Source of the DNA: Carnegiea gigantea
Taxonomy: Eukaryota > Streptophyta > Magnoliopsida > Caryophyllales > Cactaceae
Direction of reading: 5' to 3'
DNA: 64,000 nt
Assembly (NCBI GenBank): GCA_029747015.1
Contig: JAKOGI010000086.1
Location: 82,001 to 146,000 of the forward strand
Translations under genes and position numbers: made by a program
Notes under the pieces: generated by a model
What the model was told of the DNA's origin: nothing
What the model saw: only the letters and a program-made list of their open reading frames with translations
Database searches by the model: none
In this document: one piece after another, positions 33,713-44,657 of the stretch
How the letters are laid out: each line of letters starts with the position of its first letter
Position numbering within the stretch: position 1 is the stretch's first letter

Positions 33713-34085
33713 TAACATGCCCCAAGGTTGAGGCCTATGTTTCTAACGAATCTTCTATGAGCGATTACTGCAGGTTTACTCAAGATGTTCTCTCTTTCCC
33801 CCTTATGGAAGGATTTGATGCAGATTTTAACTTGGGGATTGAACAAATTGATAGTAGCCTGTCCGATGGGTTACGTATGCGGTATGTCTTATACACTGAT
33901 AGCAAATTATTGCATAAATTGATGAAGACGAAGGACTTTCAACTAGAGCTTTTGAGATGGTACCTTTGATTGAAGACACTTGATTTTATGGTCTGTGATA
34001 AGGTCAACGTCCATACACTCACTGATTTGAACCGAACATAGGAGAAGGGTCAAGCTCTTGACCTTAAAAGAGCACTTCTTGGGAG
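33713..34085 (+). pseudogene. Possible RNase H scrap and pol C-terminal end of the Athila element
   Basis: YVLYTDSKLLHKLMKTKDFQ and ELLRWYLRLK-like text at 33890-33965 resembles the RNase H segment TDH.ALKYL..KKDA...RW. After a stop, VNVHTLTDLN and ALDLKRALLGRQPN (34005-34095) match the terminal residues of Athila pol. RT and integrase are absent between protease and this end. The RNase H assignment is weak; the terminal ALLGRQP signature is clearer. Confidence 0.5.
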
Positions 34086-34715
34086 GCAACCCAATCTCTT
34101 TTCCTTTTTCTTTTCTCAGCTTTGATTTTTATTTTATTTTTTTGTAGCAATAAAAAAAAAAGAGACAAGAGAGACATTAAAAAAAGAGAGATAAAAGAAA
34201 AAAAGGCAAAAAAATATGTAAAATGTTTGGCACCATGGCCAAGAAACATAGCACCACGGCCGTGGGGGCACCAAACCAAGAAAACCGAAAAAAATGGGGT
34301 CGGCTGACACCACGGTTAGACCGTGGTGACCTGCTATGACTCGCGGTCAAGGGTTTTAACCGTGGTGACCCCTCAATTTCTTCTAAGCTCATCTTCTTCT
34401 TCGAGCTCCTTCTCTCTCTACCTCCATTTTCGCCCTCTAAACCTCCATATTTGACACCTTGAATCCTATCTCATTTCTTCTCATTTTTCATCCATTTTCA
34501 CTCAAAATTCATCCTTTTCACTTGAACTTTCTCTTTCTTCTACAAATTTCATCTCTTTCTTCTTCTTTCTCTTCAAACTCATCTCACCTTCACTCGTCCA
34601 CCATAACCATCTTTTTCTCTATCTAATTCTTCTTTTTTTTACTTAAAATCTTAATTTTTCTTCCTCAAATTTTATTATTTAGATTTTATTTTTAATTTTT
34701 GTTTCAATTTGTAAT
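34086..34715 (+). other. Non-coding spacer with CCACGG/CCGTGG inverted motifs
   Basis: AT- and CT-rich spacer between pol end and ORF1. Around 34230-34375 it holds repeated CACCACGG and CCGTGGTG motifs, including the short palindrome CACCACGGTTAGACCGTGGTG (in two 20-base or shorter halves around 34310-34330). The same motif occurs in both LTRs. Confidence 0.6.
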
Positions 34716-35985
34716 AATGACACCTACCAAAAAACAAAGGAGTATCAAGAACATTGGATCCTCAAGTTAAGCACCAAACCAACCTCAAAGGACATCCCGA
34801 ACTCCCCCAATGAGCGTGCTCAAGGCAACATTCCTCACCCCCTTTGTTTAATGAATTTTGATCATGTTGCTAGATATAACTATTTGAATGAACGCATGGT
34901 TGTGGCAACTCGATATTATGATGAGGAATTGTTAGCTCGATTAGGAATGTTATATGATATTAGGTGGTTGTTAACACAAGGTAGTATGGGACACTTTATA
35001 GAATTAAAAGAGCATACCTGTCGGGACCCTATCCTAGAGCTCCTGAGTACACTCTATGTCGAGGTCACTAGAGGGTCCCAATGTAACCTGGGTACATATC
35101 GTTTTATTTGCAAGGACAATTATACGAATTGCACTTAGGTACCTTTAATGGTATATTCGGTTTTTCAGCTAGTATGGATTTACCAAACTAACAAGGCCCC
35201 TATGAATTCAACCCAAATGCGTTTTGGGCCAAGCTTTCAAGGAGTGTTAGTACAAGACTAGCTCATCGAAGTGCACACATATTAGGAACCCTTGCATTTA
35301 TGTAGCTTAGTATATCCTAGCTTGCTGCTTCTTTGCTCGGGATAATAGTTTGAATGTCCCGAGATTGTCTGAGTTGTATTTGTTGTCCTGTATACTAGAC
35401 GGTGTTCAGCTTGACCCCAGTTCGTTTTTGGCCAGGTAATTGTATAGTGCTACTGTTAGCACTAAGGGTAGGATAGTCATAGGTGGTATTGTGACTACTA
35501 TTGTTAGATTTTTGGGTATTGAGCCCAACCCGGAGGATAGAGTTTCCAGGTTCAAGCAGCTTAATCAAGCCGTCTTTGAAATTATGAACTTTTGTAAAGT
35601 AGAGGCTAGGTGTTTGTGTTGGATTTACCTTAGGGGCTAGCTTTTCCTGCTTCTCAATGTCGATCGAACCACCTTACTTCATCGGGCTAACCTTTATTGG
35701 GTGTCTGGTGATGCCGAGGTTCTTTAGCACGTACCCAATCATCCAGCCCCTCATTTTAGTCAAGCCGGAGCTAGTTCTTCCTCTTAACCACCCCCTGCTG
35801 ACTATACCGGCCTCCAAAGCACCCTTAGGTCCATCCAAGAGAAGTAAGTGTCCTTTCGAGCTTATGTTGTTTTTGAGGACGCCGCTCTTCGGGACTTCAT
35901 CCAAGAGTGCCACGATGAGTTTCGTGGGATGCTTGCTACCCAGGTTCAATATTTCCAGAAGTATAGGGCATATGTAGAGACCTGA
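34716..35985 (+). pseudogene. ATHILA ORF1-like gene, decayed
   Basis: Begins ATG 34716 (MTPTKKQRS), stopped after about 17 codons. Later fragments: ARYNYLNERMVVATRYYDEE, MLYDIRWLLTQGSMGHFIEL, LELLSTLYVEVTRGSQCNLG and NYTNC (34855-35138); then FFARDNSLNVPRLSELY, IVIGGIVTTIVRFLGIEPNP and FEIMNFCKVEA (35325-35605); then ALRDFIQECHDEFRGMLATQ (about 35880-35940). This is the third gene of Athila elements, of unknown function, sometimes called env-like by position. Many frameshifts. Confidence 0.75.
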
Positions 35986-37763
35986 CGGGATTGACATATC
36001 TCTTATGACCAACCACCCTATCCTCCTCCACCACCTCATTTCTAATTGCTTTGTACCACTCCCCTTCCATTTTTCTATTATGTACCCACATTGAGGGCAA
36101 TGTGTAGTTCAAGCATGGGAGTGTTAGTCGTTATATTTGGCGTCTGATGCCTTACTTAGTTTGGTGTGCCTGTGTTTTGCATATGTTATTTGTAATAGCT
36201 TTTGGAGATTTTATTTTAGGTTTTAGTTTTGTTTAGCAGTATTGTAGAAGTGCATTTAGTTTTCTTTTCATTTTAGAGTGCATTTTAGTTTTTCTTTTAT
36301 TAGTTTCTTTTGCATTTTAGTTTACATTGTTATTAGGAGCATGCATGACTTCTTTGGTTTAGTTTGATCGTTTGATTCGCCCAATTATACATAAAATGTT
36401 TGAGAATGGGTTTTCAAAATGAGCTCCATCATTTGACCACATGTTGAGTGCGATTTGATTACCCATGAGTCTTTACATGAACTTAGCATGTGTTTACTAA
36501 TGCATGAGTTTTGACTTTGGTAGATATCTCGTGAGGTTCTGGGCTTTTGGAGACTATTTATTAATTTAGTCTCATGTTTCTTTCATGTGTGACTCTTCCT
36601 TGACATCATTTCTTTAGAACTTAGTTTGATTCTCATTCAAGATCACATTTCGCATATGCATTTAGGCAATGTGATTGAGGTATTTTTCTTTGATTTGTTA
36701 AAGCCAATGACCAAATAACCACCTTTGTTGCGTATTATATCCTCTGCTAGCCCCTTTAAGCATATATCCATTTTTCTTGATTTGAACCTCCTACTATTGC
36801 CTATGGCCAAATTATTGTCTCACCCTTAAGCTAAGACCAGATGGGCGTTTCATTCTTTTGCATCAAGTTTGATTGGGAACTCATACGGTGTGTTGTTATC
36901 CTTTAGTGGATTTTGGTTGTTTGGTGAAGGGATATGAGATCTTGATAAATCCCTTGTCTTATTGTACAAAATTTAGAGAAGAGTTGGAATTTAAAGTTCA
37001 TTATGGATTTCCCTTGGCTAACTCTTTTGTTTCCCTAAAAAAAAAAAAAAAAAACAACAGAAAAAGAACAAAATAAAATAAAACAAGAAAAGAAAAGCGA
37101 ATAAGAAAGAGAGTACTAGCCTTGTTGGAATTGTAAATTTTTATGATTTTTCAACTCTTTATCTCTTCAATTGGGGATGTAATTTGTTGATAAAATGTAT
37201 TTGTCTAAGAAGGATGTTGTATGATGCATTGGAAGTGTTTGGCTCTTAATCTATGCCTTCTAGCTCCTCATTTCCAAATCATTTATTCCCCTCATACCTT
37301 TACTTATGCCCCCATTGCAACCCCATGAAAGTCCTCATGATTGCCTAGTGTATTTGCATATTAGTGGTAGCGAATTTGAGGGTCTTGTCAAGCTTATGGT
37401 AGATTTAAGTCTAAGGAATGAGAATTGAGGGAACCTTCATAATTTTTCAAGCACATAAGTGATGAATGCCACATAAATATAGTGAGGTCCTACCGACCTT
37501 GCTAACTTCATTTGTTTCGTATGTTGAATGACTGTATTTGATAATTTAGGGAGATTCATTCAAGTTTGGCATCGTGTCTATCAAGTGGTTTTCGAAAATT
37601 TCATTCCCTAGGCTATTTGCTAATGATTTTTACATCTTTTTAGGCTACATTTGGATCAGCTTTTCCATTGGAATGTTACCTATATCTATCCCGAGGAGGT
37701 TGTGTATGTTTTTTGGTTTTAGCATTGGCTGAGGACGAGCAACAATTTAAGCGTCGCAAAGCT
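35986..37763 (+). other. Athila 3' non-coding region
   Basis: No gene. Collinear with 28421-30204 over its length, with an A-run at about 37040-37057. The expected polypurine tract before the LTR (about 37750-37763) is heavily altered to GCGTCGCAAAGCT. Confidence 0.7.
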
Positions 37764-39026
37764 TGATAAGTGCTTAATGTATACATTATTTTAGGCCATT
37801 TTGCCATATTTTAAGGAGAATTATGTGCTTTGAGTTACTACTTATACTCCTATTCCCGATTTACACTTGGGTATGGTTGTTTAATGTTTTGCAGGATTTA
37901 GGCCTATTTACCCTGCATTTGACCCTGATTGGATGTATTTTGACCTTCCCTATGGACACTATGTGATGCTACGCCCGTGGAGTAAGACAAGAGTAGAAAA
38001 TCAATTCTAGCTAAGACCATGATCGGACCATGGTGCCTACCACGAACCATGGTGCCTACTACAGACCATGGTGAGCTGTGTAACTATTACCTCTTCGTCT
38101 TCCTTTGGCTGTGTGGCTGAAAACATCCAAGCTTCTCTATAATGTCTCGTCGTTCAGCAATAAAGAAGGAGAGCAAGCATAACATAGTTCACTTTCTTTC
38201 TCAAAATTTTGCTCTTTTTAGTTGGGATATTTAGCTCGATTATAGTTTTAGTGAGAAATCTTGAGTGTGTTTGGTTTTGAAGTTGTTTAAAGCCCTTGGT
38301 CGAAGGTTGTCTCTATCAACCCTTTCTCTCAGATTTCGCTGAATTATTGGTTAGTTGCCTAATCTTTAACCATGTGTGAGTAGTTTATTTTATCTAGGGA
38401 TTTGTTAGTTTATGAAAGCATAGTTGGATCATGTTTTAATCAATAGAATTGTGCTTGTTTCATGATTGGTTTGATTTCGTTCTATCAAGTGATTATCATG
38501 CTGTGAATTGATTTTTGGCCAAAGTTTGCTTGCACACTTGAAACAATTAAGTGAAAAACTAAAAGGTGACATTTAATTGTTAGACTGCTTAATAAAATCT
38601 AACATAGCGTCGATTCGAATGCGAGATTTGAATGTTGGGAGGATTGGAGTGTAATCGAAAATATTCAACTTAGATTAAGATAGATTAGTTTAAAAGAACG
38701 ACTTTTGCTTAGTTTAGGCAAATTTGGTTGATTTCAAAAGAATGGGCTAAATTTTTGGATAGATTGCAATTCCTCAAAATTAACCGATTAGAGAAAAGCA
38801 CATGTTTATCATTTTGATTCAATCACCTTTCTTAACTACATGAATTCCTAGGCGTTCTTCCTTAATTGAATTAGAATTAGTAAATTTGAAGTTGTTGAAT
38901 CAAAACTCCTTGATTTAATATTTGCTTAGCATGTTCTGATAGACAAAGTTCGATAGATTACTTTGGTCCCTGAGAATGATCTTTTTATCTATACTACGAC
39001 TAATAGCGCGCTTGCGGCAGTGGTCA
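37764..39026 (+). repeat. Athila-type LTR, right (about 1263 bp)
   Basis: TGATAAGTGCTTAATG... to GTGGTCA. It is about 31 bases longer than the left LTR, partly because ACCATGGTG-type motifs are repeated three times near 38017-38075 where the left LTR has one. The boundary is uncertain by a few bases. Confidence 0.75.
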
Positions 39027-40085
39027 AGTGCAAAGTTGGAGAGTTATTAATGAACCTTTTTTTCTTTTATGTAGAATTAATGCTTAATGAACTTGCTCCA
39101 TATCTTGATAATGTTTGAACTTTAGAAGGCTACTATCTAATTCTGCTGTCAATACTTATAAGCATCCAATTAAGTTTTGAATTTAGGTCAATTTTGTGGG
39201 AGATATCGCCCAATCTTCTTACTTCATTTGAGGGTTATGATGATGCTAATGATGTTGAAGCCAGGAATGCAAATACAAACAATGATGAATATGAAGAGGA
39301 GACTGTTGGGGAAACTAAAGATGGTGAAGAACATTATGAGTTAAATATGGGTTGAGTTCCTATATGTTGGTTAACTAAATCGTTCATGACTCTTAGCAAA
39401 TATTTGACCAAGTACTACATGCATGTATTTGCATAGGCACTTTGAACATTAAGTGAACTTCTTTGTGTGTAATGTAACTTTTCAATTATGAACATCCACT
39501 AAATTTTGGATCATGTTGATTGCTCAATCAATTTTTTTAATATTTTATTATAAGAGGTGTAACATATGTTCAAATTACTTCATCGGCAGGTTTAATTTTC
39601 ATAATATTAACATATTTGTTCCAAAAAGAAATTATACAACACACGCACACACTCACACAAACACACACCCCTATGTTTATTATTACCAACAGATATGTTG
39701 ATCATGAAAGGCGGGAATCACATTACCAACAAATTATTTTGTTGGACAACATTGATCATTCATGCGGGGAAAACCATTACCAACAGCTATATTTTGCTTG
39801 AGATGCTCTTAGTGCATAGGCAAAAATTACTGAAACCTTTTTTGTTGGTAATATAGGATATTACGTATAGATATCGATCTATTGATAAAATTACAATAAT
39901 ACCTACAGAAATGCATTCGTTGGTATTAATGATTATCTATCAGTGAAACTTTTACTATCAGGTTAATTTTTTACCAATAATTTAGCGACAGATATTTATT
40001 TGTTGGCATTAACTTTTGGCAACAGAAAAAGTGTTTACACCGACATATATGTGTTGTTGCTAAAATCCACATTTTTTTGGTAGTG
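39027..40085 (+). mobile_element. 3' end of a CACTA (En/Spm) transposon
   Basis: The terminus reads ATTTTTTTGGTAGTG ending at 40085, the inverted form of a CACTACCAAAAAAAT terminal repeat. The preceding 450 bases carry many subterminal copies of ACCAACA or TGTTGGTA in both orientations (39670-40010), a hallmark of CACTA ends. The left end is not in the window or was lost next to the Athila LTR at 39026. The three bases after the terminus are CTT, but the duplication cannot be checked. Confidence 0.75.
39187..39354 (+). pseudogene. Possible C-terminal exon of a CACTA protein
   Basis: After an acceptor-like TGAATTTAG at 39180-39188 a frame reads SILWEISPNLLTSFEGYDDA, then a highly acidic tail with EYEEETVGET and GEEHYELNMG before TGA 39354. 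Its place just before the subterminal repeats suggests a transposase C-terminus. I do not recognise the protein family from this fragment. Confidence 0.3.
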
Positions 40086-40442
40086 CTTTTTTAAGAGATT
40101 GGGGCTACTTATAACGTTTTATGAACATAATAGCATTAGACTTGCAATATTCTTCTAATATATTGTTCACTATCAGTATCTAAAAATCTTTTCCTGCGTA
40201 TCCAAGTAATTTTCACATGTGTAGACTCCTCAGAAGGGAGTTTCTATGTAATGACAAACAAATCTAAGTGATAAAAATATATCATATAATGACATTCAAA
40301 TCTAAATGATTCTTTTTTGTAATTATTAGAGAAATATTTTTATTTTAAAATAATACTATCAATTGTGGCATTTTAAAAAAACAAAACTATTAACTAAATT
40401 TTTTAAAAAATTTATAAGAATAACATGTGCCAAAATCTTAAA

Positions 40443-40480
40443 ATAACATGCGCCAAAATTTAAATTAATAATATGTGCAT

Positions 40481-40544
<64 letters not shown>

Positions 40545-40606
40545 TATATAGCGTGTGTGTGTTTAAAATAACATGCACCAAAATTTAAATGAATAATGTG
40601 TGCATA

Positions 40607-40620
<14 letters not shown>
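40443..40620. repeat. Direct repeat pair joined by (TA)n
   Basis: AACATGCGCCAAAATTTAAA at about 40445 and AACATGCACCAAAATTTAAA at about 40569 each lead into TGTGCATATATATA. A ~48-bp unit has been duplicated together with its TA tract. Confidence 0.7.
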
Positions 40621-40757
<137 letters not shown>

Positions 40758-40788
40758 AAAGTGTGTGTGCGCGCATATATATAGCAAA

Positions 40789-41164
40789 ATGATAAGTGTC
40801 TTGCTAGAAGACACTTTTTAGGTGTCTTGTTTGGACTTAAAAGTCGTATTATAATGTATCAAATTTTTTAAAAATGGTGTAATTAAATAGTGAAAGATTG
40901 GTACAACCTATAAATTGCGTAAAACATTATTTTTAACCATATTTATTCACAATTTAAAAGCTACATGCATTGTACGTCTTCTGGATAATGTTAATTTGAT
41001 TAGATTGTCATTTTATTTTTGTTGGCATAGCCGATGAATGCTAGAACTCTACCATTCATATTTAATTCTAATTGTTAAAAATCTAGTGAGTTTAGATCAT
41101 TAAACACGTTAATTTAATCAAGGTAAGACACTTAAAAAGTGTCTTACTATAAGACACATATCAT
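40789..41164. mobile_element. Micron-like MITE, copy A (376 bp)
   Basis: Starts ATGATAAGTGTCTT and ends AAGACACATATCAT, near-perfect terminal inverted repeats of about 30 bases. Each end is itself a hairpin (AAGTGTCTT/AAGACACTT). It is non-coding and sits with TA-microsatellite on both sides, like rice Micron elements. Confidence 0.82.
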
Positions 41165-41186
41165 CACTCATATATATATATGGAAA

Positions 41187-41562
41187 ATGATAAGTGTCTT
41201 GCTAGAAGACACTTTTTAGGTGTCTTATTTGGATTTAAAAGTCGTACTATTATGTATCAAATTTTTTAAAAATGGTGTAATTAAATAGTGGAAGATTGGT
41301 ACAACCTATAAATTACGTAAAACATTATTTTTAATCATATTTATTCACAATTTAAAAGTTACATGCATTATACGTCTTCTTAATAGGGTTAATTTGATTA
41401 GAGTGTCATTTTATTTTTGTTGGCATAGCCGATGAATGCTAGAACTCTACCATTCATATTTAATTCTAATTGTTAAAAATCTAGTGAGTTTAGATCATTA
41501 AACATGTTAATTTAATCAATGTAAGACACTTAAAAAGTGTCTTGCTACAAGACACATATCAT
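41187..41562. mobile_element. Micron-like MITE, copy B (376 bp)
   Basis: Same length and ends as copy A, with only scattered substitutions. It is separated from A by a 22-base piece including ATATATATATG and is followed by a (TA)n tract to 41647. Confidence 0.82.
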
Positions 41563-41568
41563 CACTAT

Positions 41569-41570
41569 AT

Positions 41571-41647
<77 letters not shown>
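41569..41647. repeat. (TA)n microsatellite between MITE copies B and C
   Basis: Nearly pure TA run joining the two MITE copies. Confidence 0.95.
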
Positions 41648-41650
<3 letters not shown>

Positions 41651-41652
41651 AA

Positions 41653-42029
41653 ATGATAAGTGTCTTGCAGCAAGACATTTCATAAATGTCTTGTTTTGAC
41701 TAAAAATCATACTATTATGTTTTTAAATTGAAAAAAATGGTAGGATGAAATTGTGGAAGTATATTACAACTTATAAATTATATAAAATTATCTTTTTATT
41801 CATAATTTGCCACATTTCTGAAATACACGTATCATATATATACTCGCAGATAGGGTTAATGCAATTAGGGTATCATTTAATAATTTGTCGGCGTAGCCGA
41901 CGAATATTTAAGGTTAGCAATTCATAATTATGTATAATCATTGAAAAATTTATAGTTTAAAATTATAAAACGTGTTAATTTATGACAAAGTAAGACATTT
42001 AAGAGTGTCTTGCCTCAAAACGTATATCA
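41653..42029. mobile_element. Micron-like MITE, copy C (about 377 bp, diverged)
   Basis: Starts ATGATAAGTGTCTTG like A and B, keeps the central GGCGTAGCCGACGAAT (TAGCCGATGAAT in A and B) and ends in a decayed CGTATATCAC. It is clearly older or from another subfamily, yet also lies between two (TA)n tracts. Confidence 0.78.
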
Positions 42030-42030
42030 C

Positions 42031-42035
<5 letters not shown>

Positions 42036-42121
<86 letters not shown>
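42036..42121. repeat. (TA)n microsatellite after MITE copy C
   Basis: Nearly pure TA run. Confidence 0.95.
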
Positions 42122-42127
<6 letters not shown>

Positions 42128-42248
42128 GTTTGTATAGCTGGCTTTAATCAACGCATTAGCAGTTGGACAGCATGTATACCATATACTAAGATCGGCATGG
42201 TAATATTCTCATATGTGCGTGAATGCTATTTTTAACTTAGGTATTTTA

Positions 42249-42821
42249 GAGCAAGCCCAGCGCTAAGCGCGCGGGCCAAGTTTGGTGACATGGCGGGCCG
42301 GTTGGAGGCGCAAGGGCCTGCAGCAGATGGCCCGCGAGACTGGCCCGCCGAGACGGCTCGTTTGGGCAAGCGGCCCTCGGCCCAGTTTTCCTTTTTTTTG
42401 GTTTTTTTTTGGGTTTTTGTGTTCCATTTTTTGTTTTTGTTTTTTTTATATTTTTTATTTTTATTAGTTTGTTGGTTTTGGTTTGTCTAAATTTTTTTTT
42501 TTATTTATTGGGTTTTTGAAAAGAAATTGTAATTTTTTTAACAAAATTGTTGTATTAGTTGTATTACCAAATTATTATGTGCACATTATTTTTTTCCGAA
42601 ATTAATAAACCCAAACAACTAATCAAAACAAAAACAATAAAACAATTAAGTATGGTTAGGTGTGGGGTCTATTTGTATTATTTTATTTGATGAGACAAAA
42701 TGGTGAGCCTTGCATTGGAGAGAGTGAGGATTGTGAGATAAAAAAGTTAGAGAGAAGGTTGATGTGACAATGGTAGGTCCCTCCCGTGAGCCAAAAAACA
42801 GGCTCACGGCTGGGAATGCTC
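42249..42821. mobile_element. PIF/Harbinger-type MITE (573 bp), TSD TTA
   Basis: Left end GAGCAAGCCCAGC and right end GCTGGGAATGCTC form inverted repeats with two mismatches. Both flanks are TTA (42246-42248 and 42822-42824), the TWA duplication of this superfamily. The left arm is GC-rich, the centre T-rich, and GTGAGCC/GGCTCAC at 42787-42808 adds an internal hairpin. No coding capacity. Confidence 0.8.
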
Positions 42822-42824
42822 TTA

Positions 42825-43182
42825 AATGCCTGTCTCGCGTGGGGAGTTCGATGCCATTAAAAGCAGCAAAAACGACGTGCACTTACTTCTGAAGCCCAAA
42901 GCCGTTCCTGCAGAAGATATTTACGTGCTGTAGATTACTGCCCTACTGGGAACCCCCCCCCCCAAAAAAAAAACCCAAAAATTTTCCATCCATCTGAAGG
43001 CCGCCAAATTCTTGTTGACTTAATCCCATCATATCATAAATAACACCCCATGCATCTGCATTTTCTCTGCCCCTCAACTGTTCCATTCTTTAGTACCTTC
43101 TCTTACCCAATCTCTTTTAAATTTGCACATATGCAGAGCTAAGTTTTCATTGAAGGGAGGCAAAAGAGGCCGGAGAGAGAAA
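42825..43182 (+). promoter_or_regulatory. Upstream region of the SDR gene
   Basis: Holds a C11/A10-type homopolymer pair at 42951-42974 and a TATA-like ATCATAAATAACACC near 43035, about 150 bases before the start codon. A MITE ends at 42824, so the presumed promoter is short. No specific element can be proved. Confidence 0.35.
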
Positions 43183-43303
43183 ATGGTGAACCTATTCACG
43201 CTGATTACGGGAATGCGTGGGCCAAGCAGATTCGGATCAGGTTCGACTGCTGAGGAGGTCACCCAAGGGATTGATGCTTCCAATCTCACTGCCATTGTCA
43301 CCG
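43183..43303 (+). CDS. SDR exon 1
   Basis: Encodes MVNLFTLITGMRGPSRFGSG to IVTG; ends in phase 1 at donor GTTCGT. The STAEEVTQGID segment is typical of the N-terminus of plant TIC32-like SDRs. The ATG follows a purine-rich GGAGAGAGAAA leader. Confidence 0.8.
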
Positions 43304-43484
43304 GTTCGTTTTGATATTTCCCTCTTTGTATGCTGGCACTGCTATTGTCATTGTTGTTGTCTACATTTTACACAATTCAGCAAGTTAATTAATATTTCTG
43401 GTAATTAACTTTCACCTTGGTGACATTTTGGCTACATATAATTCAGGACACTGTCGATCAGTTATTTTTTTGTTCATATATGTG

Positions 43485-43493
<9 letters not shown>

Positions 43494-43572
<79 letters not shown>

Positions 43573-43594
43573 TATATATATATTATATATATAT
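43494..43594. repeat. (TA)n microsatellite in SDR intron 1
   Basis: Imperfect TA run with TTATAT and ATAATA interruptions. Confidence 0.95.
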
Positions 43595-44051
43595 ATGGGT
43601 CTTAAATCATCAATTTTACCAGAGTCGAGTTACTATTCGCTAAATGAGAGATATATCTTGTCTACTATAGATTTTCTCCATTCACTGCACTCAAACTCTA
43701 GATCTTACTTAATGGAAATAATTGAGCTAACCCATCTTGGTCTTAATACTACACAGAGAAAAAGTTGCTAATCACTGCTCCAAAAATCTTAATTTGCCAC
43801 AATTTTTGGTTATTTATATTAGTAATAAGCACTGTCCTTTTATTTTTCACAAAAATAGTTATTATCGAGACTTAGAAAAGCAACCACCAATGTGAAAAAA
43901 GTGTTGCAATATGATACCGACGCGTTTGGAAGCAACGCACCTCAAAGGCGACACTTACAGGAAAATGCCACCAAAAGTATATTAACAAACTTAGCTGCAT
44001 CTTCCTAGGATGATACATGTCTAAAATTTGTGACACGTGAATCTTAAAAAT

Positions 44052-44304
44052 AAACATAGCTATTTAGAGCTTTTGATATCACCATTGCCTCCGCTCGTTG
44101 TGGCAATGATCCCGAAGGAGCATCTCTGCCTTCTCATTGTTACACTGATGTTTGGAGACGTCTTATTTTTTTCTGATTTGGGTTCTAGTGAGGGAAGCAC
44201 ATCCTCTGGTCATTCTGGCTAGGCATAAGACTTGCTTCCTAAAGTAGAACTCTTTGCATTACCTTCCGATAAAAAAAAAATAAAATAAAGATAGCTGTAT
44301 AGAG
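44052..44304 (+). mobile_element. Retroposed insertion with poly-A tail and 18-bp flanking repeats
   Basis: AAACATAGCTATTTAGAG (44052-44069) and AAAGATAGCTGTATAGAG (44287-44304) match at 15 of 18 positions and bracket a 217-bp insert ending GATAAAAAAAAAATAAAAT. A 3' A-tail next to a long target duplication indicates LINE-type (L1) retroposition. The insert may be a 5'-truncated L1 end or a processed transcript; I do not recognise its coding content. Confidence 0.65.
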
Positions 44305-44657
44305 TTCACAAAACTTGCCACAATTGTGAACATATAATTGTTGCAAATATACTCCTTTTTTTTTGGCGTTAATCATTGTTTAATGCAAACAAGTTCTGCT
44401 GATTGCTTGTAGTTGTAGCACTCCTACAATTGACCACATATTCTGCGTAGAAGGAAAAATTCTTGTCATAAATTTGGATTTGAATTTATTCCCCGCTTCC
44501 TCGCTAATGTTATAGCCATAGGTACTGTTTTGTTTTATGGAATAGTAAACAGAGTGGAACGTTGACAGGGCGATGGGTAGGTTGGGTTTTCGATGTGCAT
44601 TCGGCGTGCTCGTGTTAACGTTATACTCTCTCTGGCATTTATGCTTAGTGATTGAAG

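Larger units (their letters stand above)
30205..39026 (+). mobile_element. Athila-type element with most of pol deleted, tandemly joined to an upstream copy
   Basis: LTR 30205-31436, a tRNA-Asp-type primer site, gag, protease, a short pol end, ORF1-like gene, 3' region and LTR 37764-39026. RT and integrase cores are missing between about 33720 and 34000, so this copy is non-autonomous. The upstream LTR is preceded by the ORF1-to-PPT part of another copy (27733-30204), again an LTR shared by two internal regions. All genes carry stops and shifts. Confidence 0.82.
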
